Below, piece by piece: positions 23,162 to 32,107 of a stretch of DNA of 37,587 nt. A program made the translations under genes and the position numbers. Below the pieces are notes generated by a model that saw only the letters and a list, made by a program, of their open reading frames with translations, made no database searches and had not been told where the DNA came from. The first letter of the stretch is position 1. Each line of letters starts with the position of its first letter. Source of the DNA: Halorubrum kocurii JCM 14978 (GTDB lineage: Archaea; Halobacteriota; Halobacteria; Halobacteriales; Haloferacaceae); the NCBI RefSeq assembly GCF_000337355.1, contig NZ_AOJH01000082.1, positions 1 to 37,587 of the forward strand. The letters run 5' to 3'.

Positions 23162-24628
23162 TCATCGACCGACGGGGCGGCCGCCGCTCCCGTCGGCTCG
23201 CCCGCGTCGCCCCCCGGCCGACCCCGTGGTCTGCGAGGGGTGTTCGACCGTGAGCTCCGCGTTCGCGGCCGGGTCGGACAGCGTCCGATCGCGGCCGTCC
23301 GGCCACCGAACGTCGACGCGGACCGGGGTCGCCCCGCCGAGCCCGAAGTGCGCCACCGGCTCCGTCTGGCAGAGGCAGCCGCCGCCGGCGTCGACGGTGC
23401 GGCGCTGGACGCCGTCGGTCGTCTCGAGCCGGACCACGGCGCCCCGTGCGGGCGCCCCGTGGCGCGTGGTCGGGCGGACGCGGAGCCATCCGGCGGCCGC
23501 GGCGGTCGGATCCTCGTACACCGTGATCGGCTGGGCCGCGACCTCGCCGTGGACCACGATCAGTTCGAGGACGCCGTCGCCGTCGATGTCGGCCGCGACC
23601 GCGCCGGTCCCGAACCCGTCCGGCTCGGCGGCCGGCCCCGGATCGACCCGGTGCCAGTGCGCGCCGCGATCGCCTTCGGCGTCCTCGCCCCGCGGCGTCT
23701 CACCGTCGCGCGCGAAGAGGCGGTTGGGCTCCCCAGAGGCGTTGAAGAACAGCTCCTCGCGGCCGTCGTTGTCGAAGTCGGCGGCGACGACTGTCCGGAC
23801 GCGACCCGTGTCGCGGAGCGCGGGCGGCGCCGCGTCGACGAACCGCTCATCGGGAGCCCGACGGAGGAGCCGGTTGGGGCCGCTCTCGTTCCCGACCGCG
23901 AACGCGAACCGCCCGCCTTCGTCGACGAGGGCGGCCCCCCGCGTGTCGCCGGCCGGGTCGGAGAGTGCGGCGTCGCCGTCGGCGCGGTCGTAGTGGCCGC
24001 CGTCGTTCCGGAACAGCCGGTTGGGGCCGCGTTCGACGCCGGCGAACAGGTCCCCCTCGCCGGAGCAGTGCGGGACCGCGAGCAGCGACCGACACCCCCC
24101 GTCGACCTCCAGCCCCACCGCGTCGGCCATGTCCGTTATCTCGCCGTCGTCGCCGATCTCGTAGAAGGAGAGCGGCGCCGCGTACCCGGAGACGGCGACG
24201 CCGTAGCGGCCGGTCCCGAGGCGGTCGAGCGCGGCGACCGACCGCCCGGCGCGCACCGCGAGCCGGTCCGCGTTCACGTCGAGCGCGAACAGGTCGATCC
24301 AGCGGTACCGCTCGGACTCGAGCCGATTCAAGAGGAGGTCGGGATCGCCGCCGCCGTCGACGCCCTTGGTGCAGTTGTGGACGTACACCTCCTCGCACCC
24401 GTCGGCGTCGAGGTCGGCCGCGCACACGCCCATCCCGTGGCGAGTCCCGTCCGCGACGATGCCGCAGGCCGTGTCGACGAAGCGGTCGCCGTCGCGCGCG
24501 TACAGTCGGTTGGGCTCTCCGTACCCCGCAACGAAGACGAGCGGCCCCTCCCGGCCGGGCGTCACCGCGACGCCGTAGCCCCGAACGGGGTCGTCGTCCG
24601 CGACGAGGTCGGACCGCTCCGTGAACAT
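23162..24628 (-). CDS. FG-GAP/VCBS repeat protein with C-terminal ASPIC domain
   Basis: A 488-aa protein of the CRTAC1-like type: a beta-propeller of FG-GAP/VCBS repeats followed by an ASPIC/UnbV domain at about 395-460 (RGAVVRLETTDGVQRRTVDAG, VAHFGLGGATPVRVDVRWPDG, shown by cores). Calcium-loop motifs are DLDADG (72-77), DFDNDG (284-289) and DIDGDG (347-352). The blades share a PNRL motif at about 39, 202, 251 and 301 (GEPNRLYARDG, GPNRLFRNDG, GPNRLLRR, GEPNRLFARDG). No signal peptide, Tat motif or membrane segment is visible, so it appears cytoplasmic, although most relatives are exported. A TATA-like tcttattc lies about 24 nt ahead of the ATG. Function unknown. Confidence 0.88.
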   Translation of the reverse strand: MFTERSDLVADDDPVRGYGVAVTPGREGPLVFVAGYGEPNRLYARDGDRFVDTACGIVADGTRHGMGVCAADLDADGCEEVYVHNCTKGVDGGGDPDLLLNRLESERYRWIDLFALDVNADRLAVRAGRSVAALDRLGTGRYGVAVSGYAAPLSFYEIGDDGEITDMADAVGLEVDGGCRSLLAVPHCSGEGDLFAGVERGPNRLFRNDGGHYDRADGDAALSDPAGDTRGAALVDEGGRFAFAVGNESGPNRLLRRAPDERFVDAAPPALRDTGRVRTVVAADFDNDGREELFFNASGEPNRLFARDGETPRGEDAEGDRGAHWHRVDPGPAAEPDGFGTGAVAADIDGDGVLELIVVHGEVAAQPITVYEDPTAAAAGWLRVRPTTRHGAPARGAVVRLETTDGVQRRTVDAGGGCLCQTEPVAHFGLGGATPVRVDVRWPDGRDRTLSDPAANAELTVEHPSQTTGSAGGRRGRADGSGGRPVGR

Positions 24629-24692
24629 GGCCGTCCGTCACCGCTCGGGGAATAAGAACTCACGGGTCCGATCGGCGACGAGTTTATAACTG

Positions 24693-24704
24693 CGCTCGCG
24701 AGCG
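24693..24704. repeat. Perfect 12-bp palindrome cgctcgcgagcg
   Basis: A perfect palindrome in the 129-bp gap between the FG-GAP gene and the end of the antiporter operon, flanked by tttataa (24683-24689) and ttataaat (24736-24743). It may help end the long antiporter transcript; no T-tract is present. Confidence 0.6.
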
Positions 24705-24757
24705 AGCGCTGTCGGTCGCGGCGGCCCGCCGGGACTTATAAATCGGCTCGCGCCGCG

Positions 24758-26536
24758 CTAGCTGAGCACGAACACGAACAGCGCGACCCCGGCAGTGAGC
24801 GTCAAGAAGAGGACGCTCCGGCCGATACCGGTCCGGATCTCGACGTCGACGCCGGCGCGCGCGAGCGCCTCCCGCGGGTGCATCCCCGTCCACTCGGCGG
24901 TCGCGATCGTCCCCATCACCGCGCGGTCGACGGCGGCCCACAGCTCGGTGACGCCCCAGATCGACCCGCGAGCGAGGTAGAACACCGCCGGGTACGTCAC
25001 CGCGTCGACGTCCGGCATCCGGTGCGCGAGCCAGCCGAGCGGGCGCTTCAGCGTGAAGAAGCCGACGAACCCGGTGACGAGCAGCGCCGCGCTCTCGGTC
25101 AGGTGGCTCGTGCTGTACGGCTTGAAGTACACATCTTCGCCGAGGATGATCTCCGTGAACGGCATCAGCTCGATCAGCTGGTAGTAGAACACCCCGAAGA
25201 AGACGCACGCCCCGCCGGCGAGCACCATGCCGGCGGTCTGGAACGGCGTCGCGTCCTTCGGCGTCAGCGTCGCCGAGCCGTGGAAGAACATGTAGTAGCC
25301 GAGCTTGATGAACGACATGAACGTCCCCACGCCGCCGAGGATCAGGAGCCACCAGAGCAGCCCGCTGTCCAGCAGGAGCACGTAGTTGTGGACCTCGTGT
25401 GCGGAGTCGATCACCATCCCCTTCGAGATGAACCCGTTGAACCCCGGCACGGCGGTAATCGAGGCCGCGCCGACGACGTAGACGAGGAACGTGACCGGCA
25501 TCACCCGCCAGAGCCCGCCCATCTCCCGGATGTCCTCGACGCCAGTCCGGTAGATCACGACGCCGACCGCCATGAACAGGAGGCTCTTGTAGAGGACGTT
25601 GTTGAACAGGTGCGCGAACCCGCCGGTGACGGCGAACTCGCCGCTCGGGGCGGCGAGCGTCGCGAGCCCGAGCCCCGCGAGCATGTAGCCGACCTGCGCC
25701 TGGATGTGGTACGACAGCAGGCGACGCGGGTCGTACTGCAGCAGCGCGAAGAAGGCGCCGTAGACGGCCATGAAGCCGCCGAGGTACGCGAGCCACATGC
25801 CGCCCTCGGGGAACGCGCGGTACATCACGTACACCGCGGTCTTCGTCGTGAACACCGAGAGGAACACCGACGCCGCGACGTGCGGGCGCGGGTAGGTATC
25901 GGGGAGCCACGTGTGCAGGAAGATGAACCCGCAGTTGACGCCGATCCCGATCGCCGCGAGCAGCGCCGCGCTGGCGTGGATCCCGGTCGTCGCCGAGAAC
26001 AGGAAGGTTCCGGCGTTCGCGAAGTGAACGACCACCGCCCCGAGCAGGAACGTCCCGCCGATCCCGTGGAACAGCGCGTAGCGGTAGCCGGCCCGCACCG
26101 CCGCCCCGCCGTACTGCCACACCAGGAGCGTCGAGGTGACGGCCATCAGCTCCCAGAAGAATATCAGGGTGAGCCAGTCGCCGGCGTAGATCGTCCCGAC
26201 TGTCGTGGCGACGTAGATCAGCGCGAACGACGTCACCCACGTGGGCGCCTCCGTGCCGTACGCGTACAGCACCGCCGCGGTCGCGAGGAAGCCGACGACG
26301 ACGCCCATCAGCAGCGAGAACTGGTCGACGTTGAACCACACCACGTCGAAGCCGAGGAACTGCGTCGCGAGGTGCGCGCCCGTCCCGCCGTCGCCGAGCA
26401 GAACCGCCTGCGCGAAGGTGAACGTCGTCGCCAGCGCGGCCGCCGCGTGGCCGAGCCGGCGCGGAAGCGCGAGCACGGCGAGCGCGGCGAACGCGAGCAG
26501 CACGTACGGCGGCACCGACGTGAGTATCGAGTTCAC
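24758..26536 (-). CDS. Mrp antiporter NuoM/N-like subunit (D1), last in operon
   Basis: A 592-aa membrane subunit of the proton-pumping NADH:quinone oxidoreductase/Mrp antiporter family, with about 14 helices. TM5 Glu129 (FFWELMAV), TM8 Lys232 (FTTKTAVY), Lys317 (VLYKSLLF) and TM12 Lys372 (FISKGMV) are present, but the TM7 lysine is replaced: Asn201 in GVNCGFIFLHTWLPD, where relatives have GVKA. The start is GTG at 26536, in a GTGA overlap with the upstream subunit, and the preceding frame is Arg-rich. The last third (about 490-592) has two extra helices and a long amphipathic stretch reminiscent of the NuoL lateral helix, but this is only a resemblance. Confidence 0.88.
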   Translation of the reverse strand: MNSILTSVPPYVLLAFAALAVLALPRRLGHAAAALATTFTFAQAVLLGDGGTGAHLATQFLGFDVVWFNVDQFSLLMGVVVGFLATAAVLYAYGTEAPTWVTSFALIYVATTVGTIYAGDWLTLIFFWELMAVTSTLLVWQYGGAAVRAGYRYALFHGIGGTFLLGAVVVHFANAGTFLFSATTGIHASAALLAAIGIGVNCGFIFLHTWLPDTYPRPHVAASVFLSVFTTKTAVYVMYRAFPEGGMWLAYLGGFMAVYGAFFALLQYDPRRLLSYHIQAQVGYMLAGLGLATLAAPSGEFAVTGGFAHLFNNVLYKSLLFMAVGVVIYRTGVEDIREMGGLWRVMPVTFLVYVVGAASITAVPGFNGFISKGMVIDSAHEVHNYVLLLDSGLLWWLLILGGVGTFMSFIKLGYYMFFHGSATLTPKDATPFQTAGMVLAGGACVFFGVFYYQLIELMPFTEIILGEDVYFKPYSTSHLTESAALLVTGFVGFFTLKRPLGWLAHRMPDVDAVTYPAVFYLARGSIWGVTELWAAVDRAVMGTIATAEWTGMHPREALARAGVDVEIRTGIGRSVLFLTLTAGVALFVFVLS

Positions 26537-28692
26537 GGCCGCATCACCCCCTCGGGGAGCCGCGTGTCCACGATGAGCTCGACCAGCTCCAGGAAGCCCA
26601 TCTCGTAGGGGATCACGCCGAGCAACACCGCGAGCCCCATCGCGGTGAGGATCGGCCCGAGCGTGAACCACGTCGACTCGTGACCGCGGAGCGCGTCGAG
26701 GCCGTCGATTCGCTCCCAACCGCCCGCGGGCGGCCCGCCGGCGTGACCGTGGTCGTCGTGGTCCGCGTCGTCACGATTCGCGTCGTCGTGGTCCGCGTGA
26801 TCGCCGGACTCGCCGTCGTCGTGAGCGGTCTCATCGCGGTCGCCGTCGGCGTCGTCCGGCCCGCTGTCGTCCCCCGCGGCGTCGCCGCCGCGACCCACGC
26901 CGAACGGCACGTCGGCGTCGGAGGGGCGCGAGTCGACCGCGTAGTCGCCGGTGTCGACGCGCTCCGCGGGCTCGGAGAAGTCCCGGTCGCTCGTGTCGAA
27001 GTCCGGGCGGACCACGCCCTCCTCGTCGGTCGGGAGGTCGTCCATCTCCGCGTCGGGGATGTCGGAGTCGTCCGGCACCTCCGCGTCGTCGCCGGCGGAG
27101 GTGGCGTCCTCGGCGTCGACCGCCGAGTCGCCCTCGGCGCTCTCGACGACGTCGTCGATGTCGGTCTCGTCGGCGTCTTCCTCTTCATCTCCGTCCTCCG
27201 GGCGGCCCCCGTCCGTCGCCGCGTCGTCAGCTGCGCGGCCACCGTCCGTCGCCGGCAGCGTCGACCGCGACTCGCCGCCCAGCCGGAAGTCGACGAGCGG
27301 CTTCGCGTCGTGGGCGTCCTCCGCCTCGAAGAAGGCGGTGTAGATCACCGGCCAGAAGTACGCGATGTTGAGCACCCCCGAGAGCAGCAGCGCGCCGACG
27401 AGGTAGTAGGCGATCGGCGTGAGCTCGGCGCCCATCCGGATCCCGCCGATCAGCATGTAGTACTTGCTGACGAAGCCGGCGAGTAAGGGGATCCCCGCCA
27501 TCCCGAGCGAGGCGACGGTAAAGGCCCCCATCGTCAGAGGCATCCGCTTTCCGATCCCCGCCATCTCTGAGATGTAGTCGGTGTGCGTCGAGACGTGGAG
27601 GTTCCCCGCGCAGAAGAACAGGGTGAGCTTCATGAACGCGTGTGCCGGGATGTGCAGCAGCGCGCCGACGAGCCCGTACCAGCCGAACAGCCCGAGCCCG
27701 AGGATGATGTAGCTCAGCTGGCTCACCGTCGAGTAGGCGAGCCGCTGTTTCAGGTGGTCCTTCCGCATGGCGATGATCGAGGCCGCGGTCAGCGTGATCG
27801 CTCCGATGGTCGACAGCACGAGCCCGGCCGAGAAGCCGAAGGGGAGCGAGAGATTAAAGACGAGCTCCGGCCCGAACACGTCGAGGACGACGCGCGAGAC
27901 GCCGAACGCGCCGGACTTGACGACCGCGACCGCGTGGAGCAGCCCGGAGACGGGCGTCGGCGCGACCATCGCCTCGGGGAGCCACTGGTGGAGCGGCATG
28001 ATCCCGGCCTTGACGCCGAACCCGATCGCGAGCAGGAAGAAGGCGAGCATCGCGAGGCCCGGGTCGGCGTTCGCCAGCTCCTCGATGCCGCCGGCCGTGA
28101 ACGAGACGTTGCCGGCGATCAGGTAGACGAGGGCGGTCCCGGCGAGGACGAGCACCCCGCCGCCGAACATCGTGTACGCGAGGTATTTCCGCCCCGCCGC
28201 GCGGGCCTCGTCGGTCTCGTCGTGGGCGACGAGCGGGTACGTCGCGATCGAGAGGATCTCGTAGAACACGAAGATCGTCACGAGGTTGCCCGCGAACGCG
28301 ATCCCCATCGTCGCCGACAGCGACACTGCGAACGCGGCGAAGTACCGGGTCTGGTTCGTCTCGTCGTTGCCGCGCATGTAGCCGATGCTGTAGAAGGAGG
28401 TGACGATCCACAGCCCGCTCGCGAGGAACGCGAACAGCATCCCGAGCGCGTCCGCGCGGAGCGCGAACTCGATCCCGGGCAGGAACGTCCCGAGCGAGGT
28501 CTCGAACACCGCGCCGTCGAGGACGGCCGGCAGCATCGAGGCGACGATCGCGAACTTCGCGACCGCCGCCGCGATCGTCCACCCCTCGCGGACGTCCGGG
28601 GAACGGTGCGACGCGACGATGAAGAACGCCGCGACGAACGAGACGAGAACCGCCAGTAGGGGGCGTAGATCGGTTATGGGTACGTCAGTCAT
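26533..28692 (-). CDS. Mrp antiporter NuoL/MrpA-like subunit (D2) with acidic insert
   Basis: A 719-aa antiporter-like subunit. Key charges are Glu145 (FYEILSIA), Lys228 (FGVKAGIMPLHQWLPE), Lys259 (AVAVVKSGAFG, MrpA-like) and Lys409 (GFVSKYY), so all four channel positions are kept. Residues about 458-670 are a long low-complexity stretch: first Asp/Glu-rich, then Asp/His-rich (DHADHDD, DDADHDDHGH), lying between the last two groups of helices. One final helix follows at about 675-695. Normal relatives have only a short loop here. The ATG at 28692 overlaps the upstream gene (ATGA). The insert should lie outside the membrane; its side is uncertain. Confidence 0.9.
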   Translation of the reverse strand: MTDVPITDLRPLLAVLVSFVAAFFIVASHRSPDVREGWTIAAAVAKFAIVASMLPAVLDGAVFETSLGTFLPGIEFALRADALGMLFAFLASGLWIVTSFYSIGYMRGNDETNQTRYFAAFAVSLSATMGIAFAGNLVTIFVFYEILSIATYPLVAHDETDEARAAGRKYLAYTMFGGGVLVLAGTALVYLIAGNVSFTAGGIEELANADPGLAMLAFFLLAIGFGVKAGIMPLHQWLPEAMVAPTPVSGLLHAVAVVKSGAFGVSRVVLDVFGPELVFNLSLPFGFSAGLVLSTIGAITLTAASIIAMRKDHLKQRLAYSTVSQLSYIILGLGLFGWYGLVGALLHIPAHAFMKLTLFFCAGNLHVSTHTDYISEMAGIGKRMPLTMGAFTVASLGMAGIPLLAGFVSKYYMLIGGIRMGAELTPIAYYLVGALLLSGVLNIAYFWPVIYTAFFEAEDAHDAKPLVDFRLGGESRSTLPATDGGRAADDAATDGGRPEDGDEEEDADETDIDDVVESAEGDSAVDAEDATSAGDDAEVPDDSDIPDAEMDDLPTDEEGVVRPDFDTSDRDFSEPAERVDTGDYAVDSRPSDADVPFGVGRGGDAAGDDSGPDDADGDRDETAHDDGESGDHADHDDANRDDADHDDHGHAGGPPAGGWERIDGLDALRGHESTWFTLGPILTAMGLAVLLGVIPYEMGFLELVELIVDTRLPEGVMRP

Positions 28693-30323
28693 GCGAACAC
28701 CTCCGTGAGGTACGGGTCGAACCACTCGAACAGCGCGTAGCCGCCGAAGCCGAGCGCGATCGTCGTGAACGCCGCGAGGATCAGGATCGCGAGCGACGCC
28801 GGGGGCACGCGGTCCGGCACGAGCCGCGACCGAGGCGCCCCCTCGACGGGCGTGAGGGGGCCGTCGTCTCCGGTCGCCGATTCGCGACCGCCGTCGGCCG
28901 CGACGCCGCGGTCGGCGTCGTCGTGGCCGCCGACGTCACCGTGACCGCTCTCGTCGTGTTCGGCGCCGTGGCCGCCCGGCAGACCGACGCCGGCGAAGTA
29001 GAACCGCTCTATCACCCGCGCGACGTACGACAGCGTGAACAGGGTGCTGACGAATATCACGGCCGCGATCCCGATTCCGGCGGGGTCGCCCCCGGCCATG
29101 CTCGACTCGACCGCACCGACGCCGATGTACCACTTCCCGAGGAAGCCGATCGACGGCGGGATCCCGACGAGCCCGAGCCCGAGCAGGGCGACCGCCCCGG
29201 CCGTGTACGGCGCGGAGCGGGCGGCGCTCGCGAGATCGTCGAGTTCGCGGGCGCCGTAGCCGAGCGCCAGCAGCCCGATCCCGAGGAACAGCCCGAACTT
29301 CAGCAGGCCGTGACCGACGAGGTGGACGATCCCGCCGAGCAGCGCGGTCTCGTTCGCGAGCGCGATCGCGGCGACGATCATCCCGAACTGGGCGACCGAC
29401 GAGTACGCGAACATCCGCTTGAGGTCGGACTGCATCGCCGCGAGCGCGGAGCCCGCGAGGATCGACGCGCCGGCGACGATCAGCATGCCCGTCGTGATCG
29501 CGTCGTTGGCCGCGAGGAAGTCGACGGTGAAAACGGTGTACGACACCCGCATCAGCGCGTACGCGCTCGCGGTCGACACGAGCGCCGCGACGATCGTCGT
29601 CACCGCGTCCGGCGCGCGCTGGTACGCGTCCGGCTGCCACGCGTGGATCGGGAACACGGCGACCTTCAGCCCGAGCCCCGCGACTATCAGCGCGTAGCTC
29701 GCGCGTATCAGCGGGTCGGCGTAGCTCGCCTGCTCGACGATCTGCACCTGCATGTCGAGCATGTTCAGCGTCCCCGTCGCGAGGAAGGCGTAGCCGACGC
29801 CCAGCAGATACAGCGAGGCGCCGACCGTCCCCACCACGAGGTACTTCAGCGAGGCGTACGCGCTCGCGCCGGACCGGTCGGCCGCGATGAGCGCGTACGT
29901 GGAGATCCCGACGATCTCCAGGAACACGAACATGTTGAACAGGTCGCCGGTGAGCACGAGCCCGGTGAGCCCGCCGACCAACAGCAGGTACCCGCTGTAG
30001 AACGAATTGCCTCGCGGGCCGGCGACGCGCGCGAACGCGAGCGTCGCCAGCGAGACGACGGCGACCAACGCGAGCACCGCCACCGACAGCTCGTCGGCGA
30101 CCAGCTCGATCCCGACCGGCGGCTCGTACGTTCCGAGCGCGTGCGAGAGCGCTCCGCCACGCGCCACTTCGAGGCCGATTGCGCCCGTGAGCCCGGCGAG
30201 GGCGGTCGTCGCGACCGCCGCCACCGGCCAGCCCGCGCTCTCGTACTTCAGCCCGAGCGCGAGGGGGAGCGTCGCCGCGACGAGCGGGACGGTGATGGCC
30301 ACCGGGAGGAGCACGTCACTCAT
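28689..30323 (-). CDS. mrpD: Mrp antiporter NuoN/MrpD-like subunit (D3)
   Basis: A 544-aa antiporter-like subunit, the first of three in the operon and the most MrpD-like by position (directly after mrpC). Glu136 (VFLEIVGI), Lys220 (GLGLKVAVFPIHAWQPDAY), Lys342 (LLKFGLF) and Lys397 (FLGKWYIG) are present. The TM8 lysine is absent: the segment reads ALVSTASAYALMR, with Thr251 at the usual Lys position. A His/Asp-rich loop (450-490) lies before the final helix. The ATG at 30323 overlaps mrpC by eight bases. Together with D1 and D2 it makes three pump-like subunits with different charge patterns. Confidence 0.9.
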   Translation of the reverse strand: MSDVLLPVAITVPLVAATLPLALGLKYESAGWPVAAVATTALAGLTGAIGLEVARGGALSHALGTYEPPVGIELVADELSVAVLALVAVVSLATLAFARVAGPRGNSFYSGYLLLVGGLTGLVLTGDLFNMFVFLEIVGISTYALIAADRSGASAYASLKYLVVGTVGASLYLLGVGYAFLATGTLNMLDMQVQIVEQASYADPLIRASYALIVAGLGLKVAVFPIHAWQPDAYQRAPDAVTTIVAALVSTASAYALMRVSYTVFTVDFLAANDAITTGMLIVAGASILAGSALAAMQSDLKRMFAYSSVAQFGMIVAAIALANETALLGGIVHLVGHGLLKFGLFLGIGLLALGYGARELDDLASAARSAPYTAGAVALLGLGLVGIPPSIGFLGKWYIGVGAVESSMAGGDPAGIGIAAVIFVSTLFTLSYVARVIERFYFAGVGLPGGHGAEHDESGHGDVGGHDDADRGVAADGGRESATGDDGPLTPVEGAPRSRLVPDRVPPASLAILILAAFTTIALGFGGYALFEWFDPYLTEVFA

Positions 30324-30816
30324 CGGCGTCACCTCCACCGACCGCCGGGCGCTCCGGGAGCGACCCCTCGTCGCGCATGAGGCCTCTGAGCACGTCGGTC
30401 CGGAGCGTCCCGTACTCGTCGTAGATGCGGATGCAGAGCGCGAGCCCCACCGCCGTGAGGCTCACGCCGACGACGATGGCGGTGAGCACGATCACGTGCG
30501 GGAGCGGGCTGACGAACGTCCCCGTCTCGGCCGCGCCCTCGGGGACGATCGGGATCGCGCCCCCCTCGACGTACGCCGAGGTGATGAACAGCAGGAATAT
30601 CGCCGTCTGGAACAGGTTGAGGCCGATAATCTTCTTCACGAGGTTGGGGTTGGCGATCATCATGTAGAGTCCGATACACAACAGCAGCGCGAACGCGACG
30701 TACGCGTGTCTCGTCGTCAACACGTCGAGCGCCGAGGCGGTCGCCGCCCCGGACGCGAGAACCGAAGCGAGGGCGGAGGCGGAGCCGGCCGCGGCGTCGA
30801 GAACGGCGCCGGTCAT
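30316..30816 (-). CDS. mrpC: Mrp antiporter subunit C (NuoK-like)
   Basis: A 166-aa subunit of the MnhC/NuoK family, with three helices: HAYVAFALLLCIGLYMMIA, the conserved middle KKIIGLNLFQTAIFLLFIT and a third around VIVLTAIVVGVSLTAVGLAL. The 35-residue Ala/Ser-rich N-terminus is longer than usual. The C-terminal 30 residues are a soluble tail. In the complex, subunit C lies next to the antiporter subunits and carries a membrane carboxylate. The ATG overlaps the end of mrpB (ATGA), and its stop overlaps the next gene by eight bases. Confidence 0.93.
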   Translation of the reverse strand: MTGAVLDAAAGSASALASVLASGAATASALDVLTTRHAYVAFALLLCIGLYMMIANPNLVKKIIGLNLFQTAIFLLFITSAYVEGGAIPIVPEGAAETGTFVSPLPHVIVLTAIVVGVSLTAVGLALCIRIYDEYGTLRTDVLRGLMRDEGSLPERPAVGGGDADE

Positions 30817-31535
30817 CGGTCACCTCCGGCGTCGGCCGCGCCCTCCCCGAGAGAGCCCCCCTCCTCGATCGGCTCGCTCTCGTCGATCGAACCGTCCTCG
30901 TCGATCGAGCCGTTTCCGAACCCGCTCCCCTCGGAGTCGAACCCGCTCGCGAGCAGGAAGAACAGCCCCATGAGCACGCCGCTCACGATGGGGGCGATCC
31001 CGATGATCTCCACGCCCTCCATCCCGTACTTGACGGGATCGAGGATCGGGATCGGGAGAAGGTCGTACTGGAGGAACGCCCCGCCGAGCGCGACCGGCAC
31101 GAGCCCGATGCCGGCGAACGCGAGCGCGCCGCCGACCGCGAGCGCGACCACGACCGTGTTCGCGAGCCAGTCGCGCGTCGCCTCGATGCCGAACGCGAAC
31201 GCGATCATGAACACCACGGCGGCCATGATCGCGCCGCCTTGGAACCCGCCGCCCGGAGAGCCGCTCCCGTGGAAGGTGATGAAGAGGCCGTAGGTGAACG
31301 CGAACGGGGTGACCACCTTCACGGTCGGCATGATGACTTGGCTCTCGGTGTAGGGCGTCCCCTGCCGCGTCTCGGAGTCGAGCCGTCCCGATCGGGAAGC
31401 GGCGCGGTGCGGCGGGAGGTCGGGTTCGGTATCGTCCCGGTCGCCGTCCGCGTCAGGGGACTCGTCTGCCTCGCTGTCACCGGTCGGATCGGCAGGTGTG
31501 TCGGTCATGTCGGTGTCGTCGACGGCGTCGCTCAT
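30813..31535 (-). CDS. mrpB: Mrp antiporter subunit B
   Basis: A 240-aa subunit of the MnhB family with four helices. The hallmark motif is FHGSGSPGGGFQGGAIMAAV (core GSGSPGGGFQGG), preceded by VKVVTPFAFTYGLFITFHG. The N-terminus is an acidic region of about 60 residues and the C-terminus a Gly/Ser/Glu-rich tail (SIDEDGSIDESEPIEEGG), both likely disordered and exposed to the salt-rich cytoplasm or exterior. The ATG at 31535 overlaps the preceding DUF4040/MbhE-like gene (ATGA); the longer upstream frame is shadow sequence. Confidence 0.92.
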   Translation of the reverse strand: MSDAVDDTDMTDTPADPTGDSEADESPDADGDRDDTEPDLPPHRAASRSGRLDSETRQGTPYTESQVIMPTVKVVTPFAFTYGLFITFHGSGSPGGGFQGGAIMAAVVFMIAFAFGIEATRDWLANTVVVALAVGGALAFAGIGLVPVALGGAFLQYDLLPIPILDPVKYGMEGVEIIGIAPIVSGVLMGLFFLLASGFDSEGSGFGNGSIDEDGSIDESEPIEEGGSLGEGAADAGGDR

Positions 31536-32107
31536 GCGAACACCTCCCGGTGAAGCACGATCAGCGCCGCAATCCCGCCGGCGAAGACGACGACCGCCTC
31601 GCCGAATGTGTCGAACCCGCGGAACGCCGCCAGCACGGCCATCACGGTGTTTTCGACGTGAGTCTGGGCGTACGACTCCGCGAGGTACCACTGGCTCACG
31701 TCCGGGTTCGACCAGACCGGCGCGTCGGGCGACCCGATCGCCGGGATGTCCCCCATGGTGAGCAGGAGTCCGACGAACAGGAACCCGGCGGCGCCCGCGG
31801 CGGGAAGGTTCACCGACTCGAAGGCTGCCTCGTGGTCGATCCGGGTCGTCTTCGCGAGGGTCAACAGCAGCAGGAGGGTGGTCACGCCGGCGGAGATCGC
31901 GGCCTCCGTCAGCGCCACGTCGGGCGCCCGGTAAAACGTGTACAGCGCGGCCATCCCGAGGCTGTACGCCCCGAAAACGATGACCGCCGCGAGCACGTCG
32001 CGGGCGAGCGCGGTCGCCAGCGCCGTGAACACGACGAACGCGAGCAGGCTCGCCTCGACCGCGGTGACCTGCGCGACGACCGGGGAGGCGAAGCCGGAGA
32101 CCGTCAT
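31532..32107 (-). CDS. MrpA C-terminus-like subunit (DUF4040 + MbhE-like)
   Basis: A 191-aa membrane protein equivalent to the C-terminal part of bacterial MrpA or to archaeal MbhD-MbhE. Residues about 20-88 are a DUF4040/MbhD-like unit (FGAYSLGMAALYTFYRAPDVALTEAA, core APDVALTEAA); residues about 105-190 resemble MbhE (AVLAAFRGFDTFGEAVVVFAGGIA, core FRGFDTFGE). Here this piece is a separate gene with no large MrpA in front. The ATG at 32107 overlaps the mrpG stop as ATGA. The conserved APDVALTEA segment is held to be part of the ion path in Mrp complexes. Confidence 0.88.
   Translation of the reverse strand: MTVSGFASPVVAQVTAVEASLLAFVVFTALATALARDVLAAVIVFGAYSLGMAALYTFYRAPDVALTEAAISAGVTTLLLLLTLAKTTRIDHEAAFESVNLPAAGAAGFLFVGLLLTMGDIPAIGSPDAPVWSNPDVSQWYLAESYAQTHVENTVMAVLAAFRGFDTFGEAVVVFAGGIAALIVLHREVFA

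Noticed and set aside
26740..27200. Low-complexity stretch in D2 as a frameshift or assembly fault
   Set aside because: The frame stays open with coherent acidic composition and returns to a proper membrane helix and a GTGA junction, so it is a true insert.
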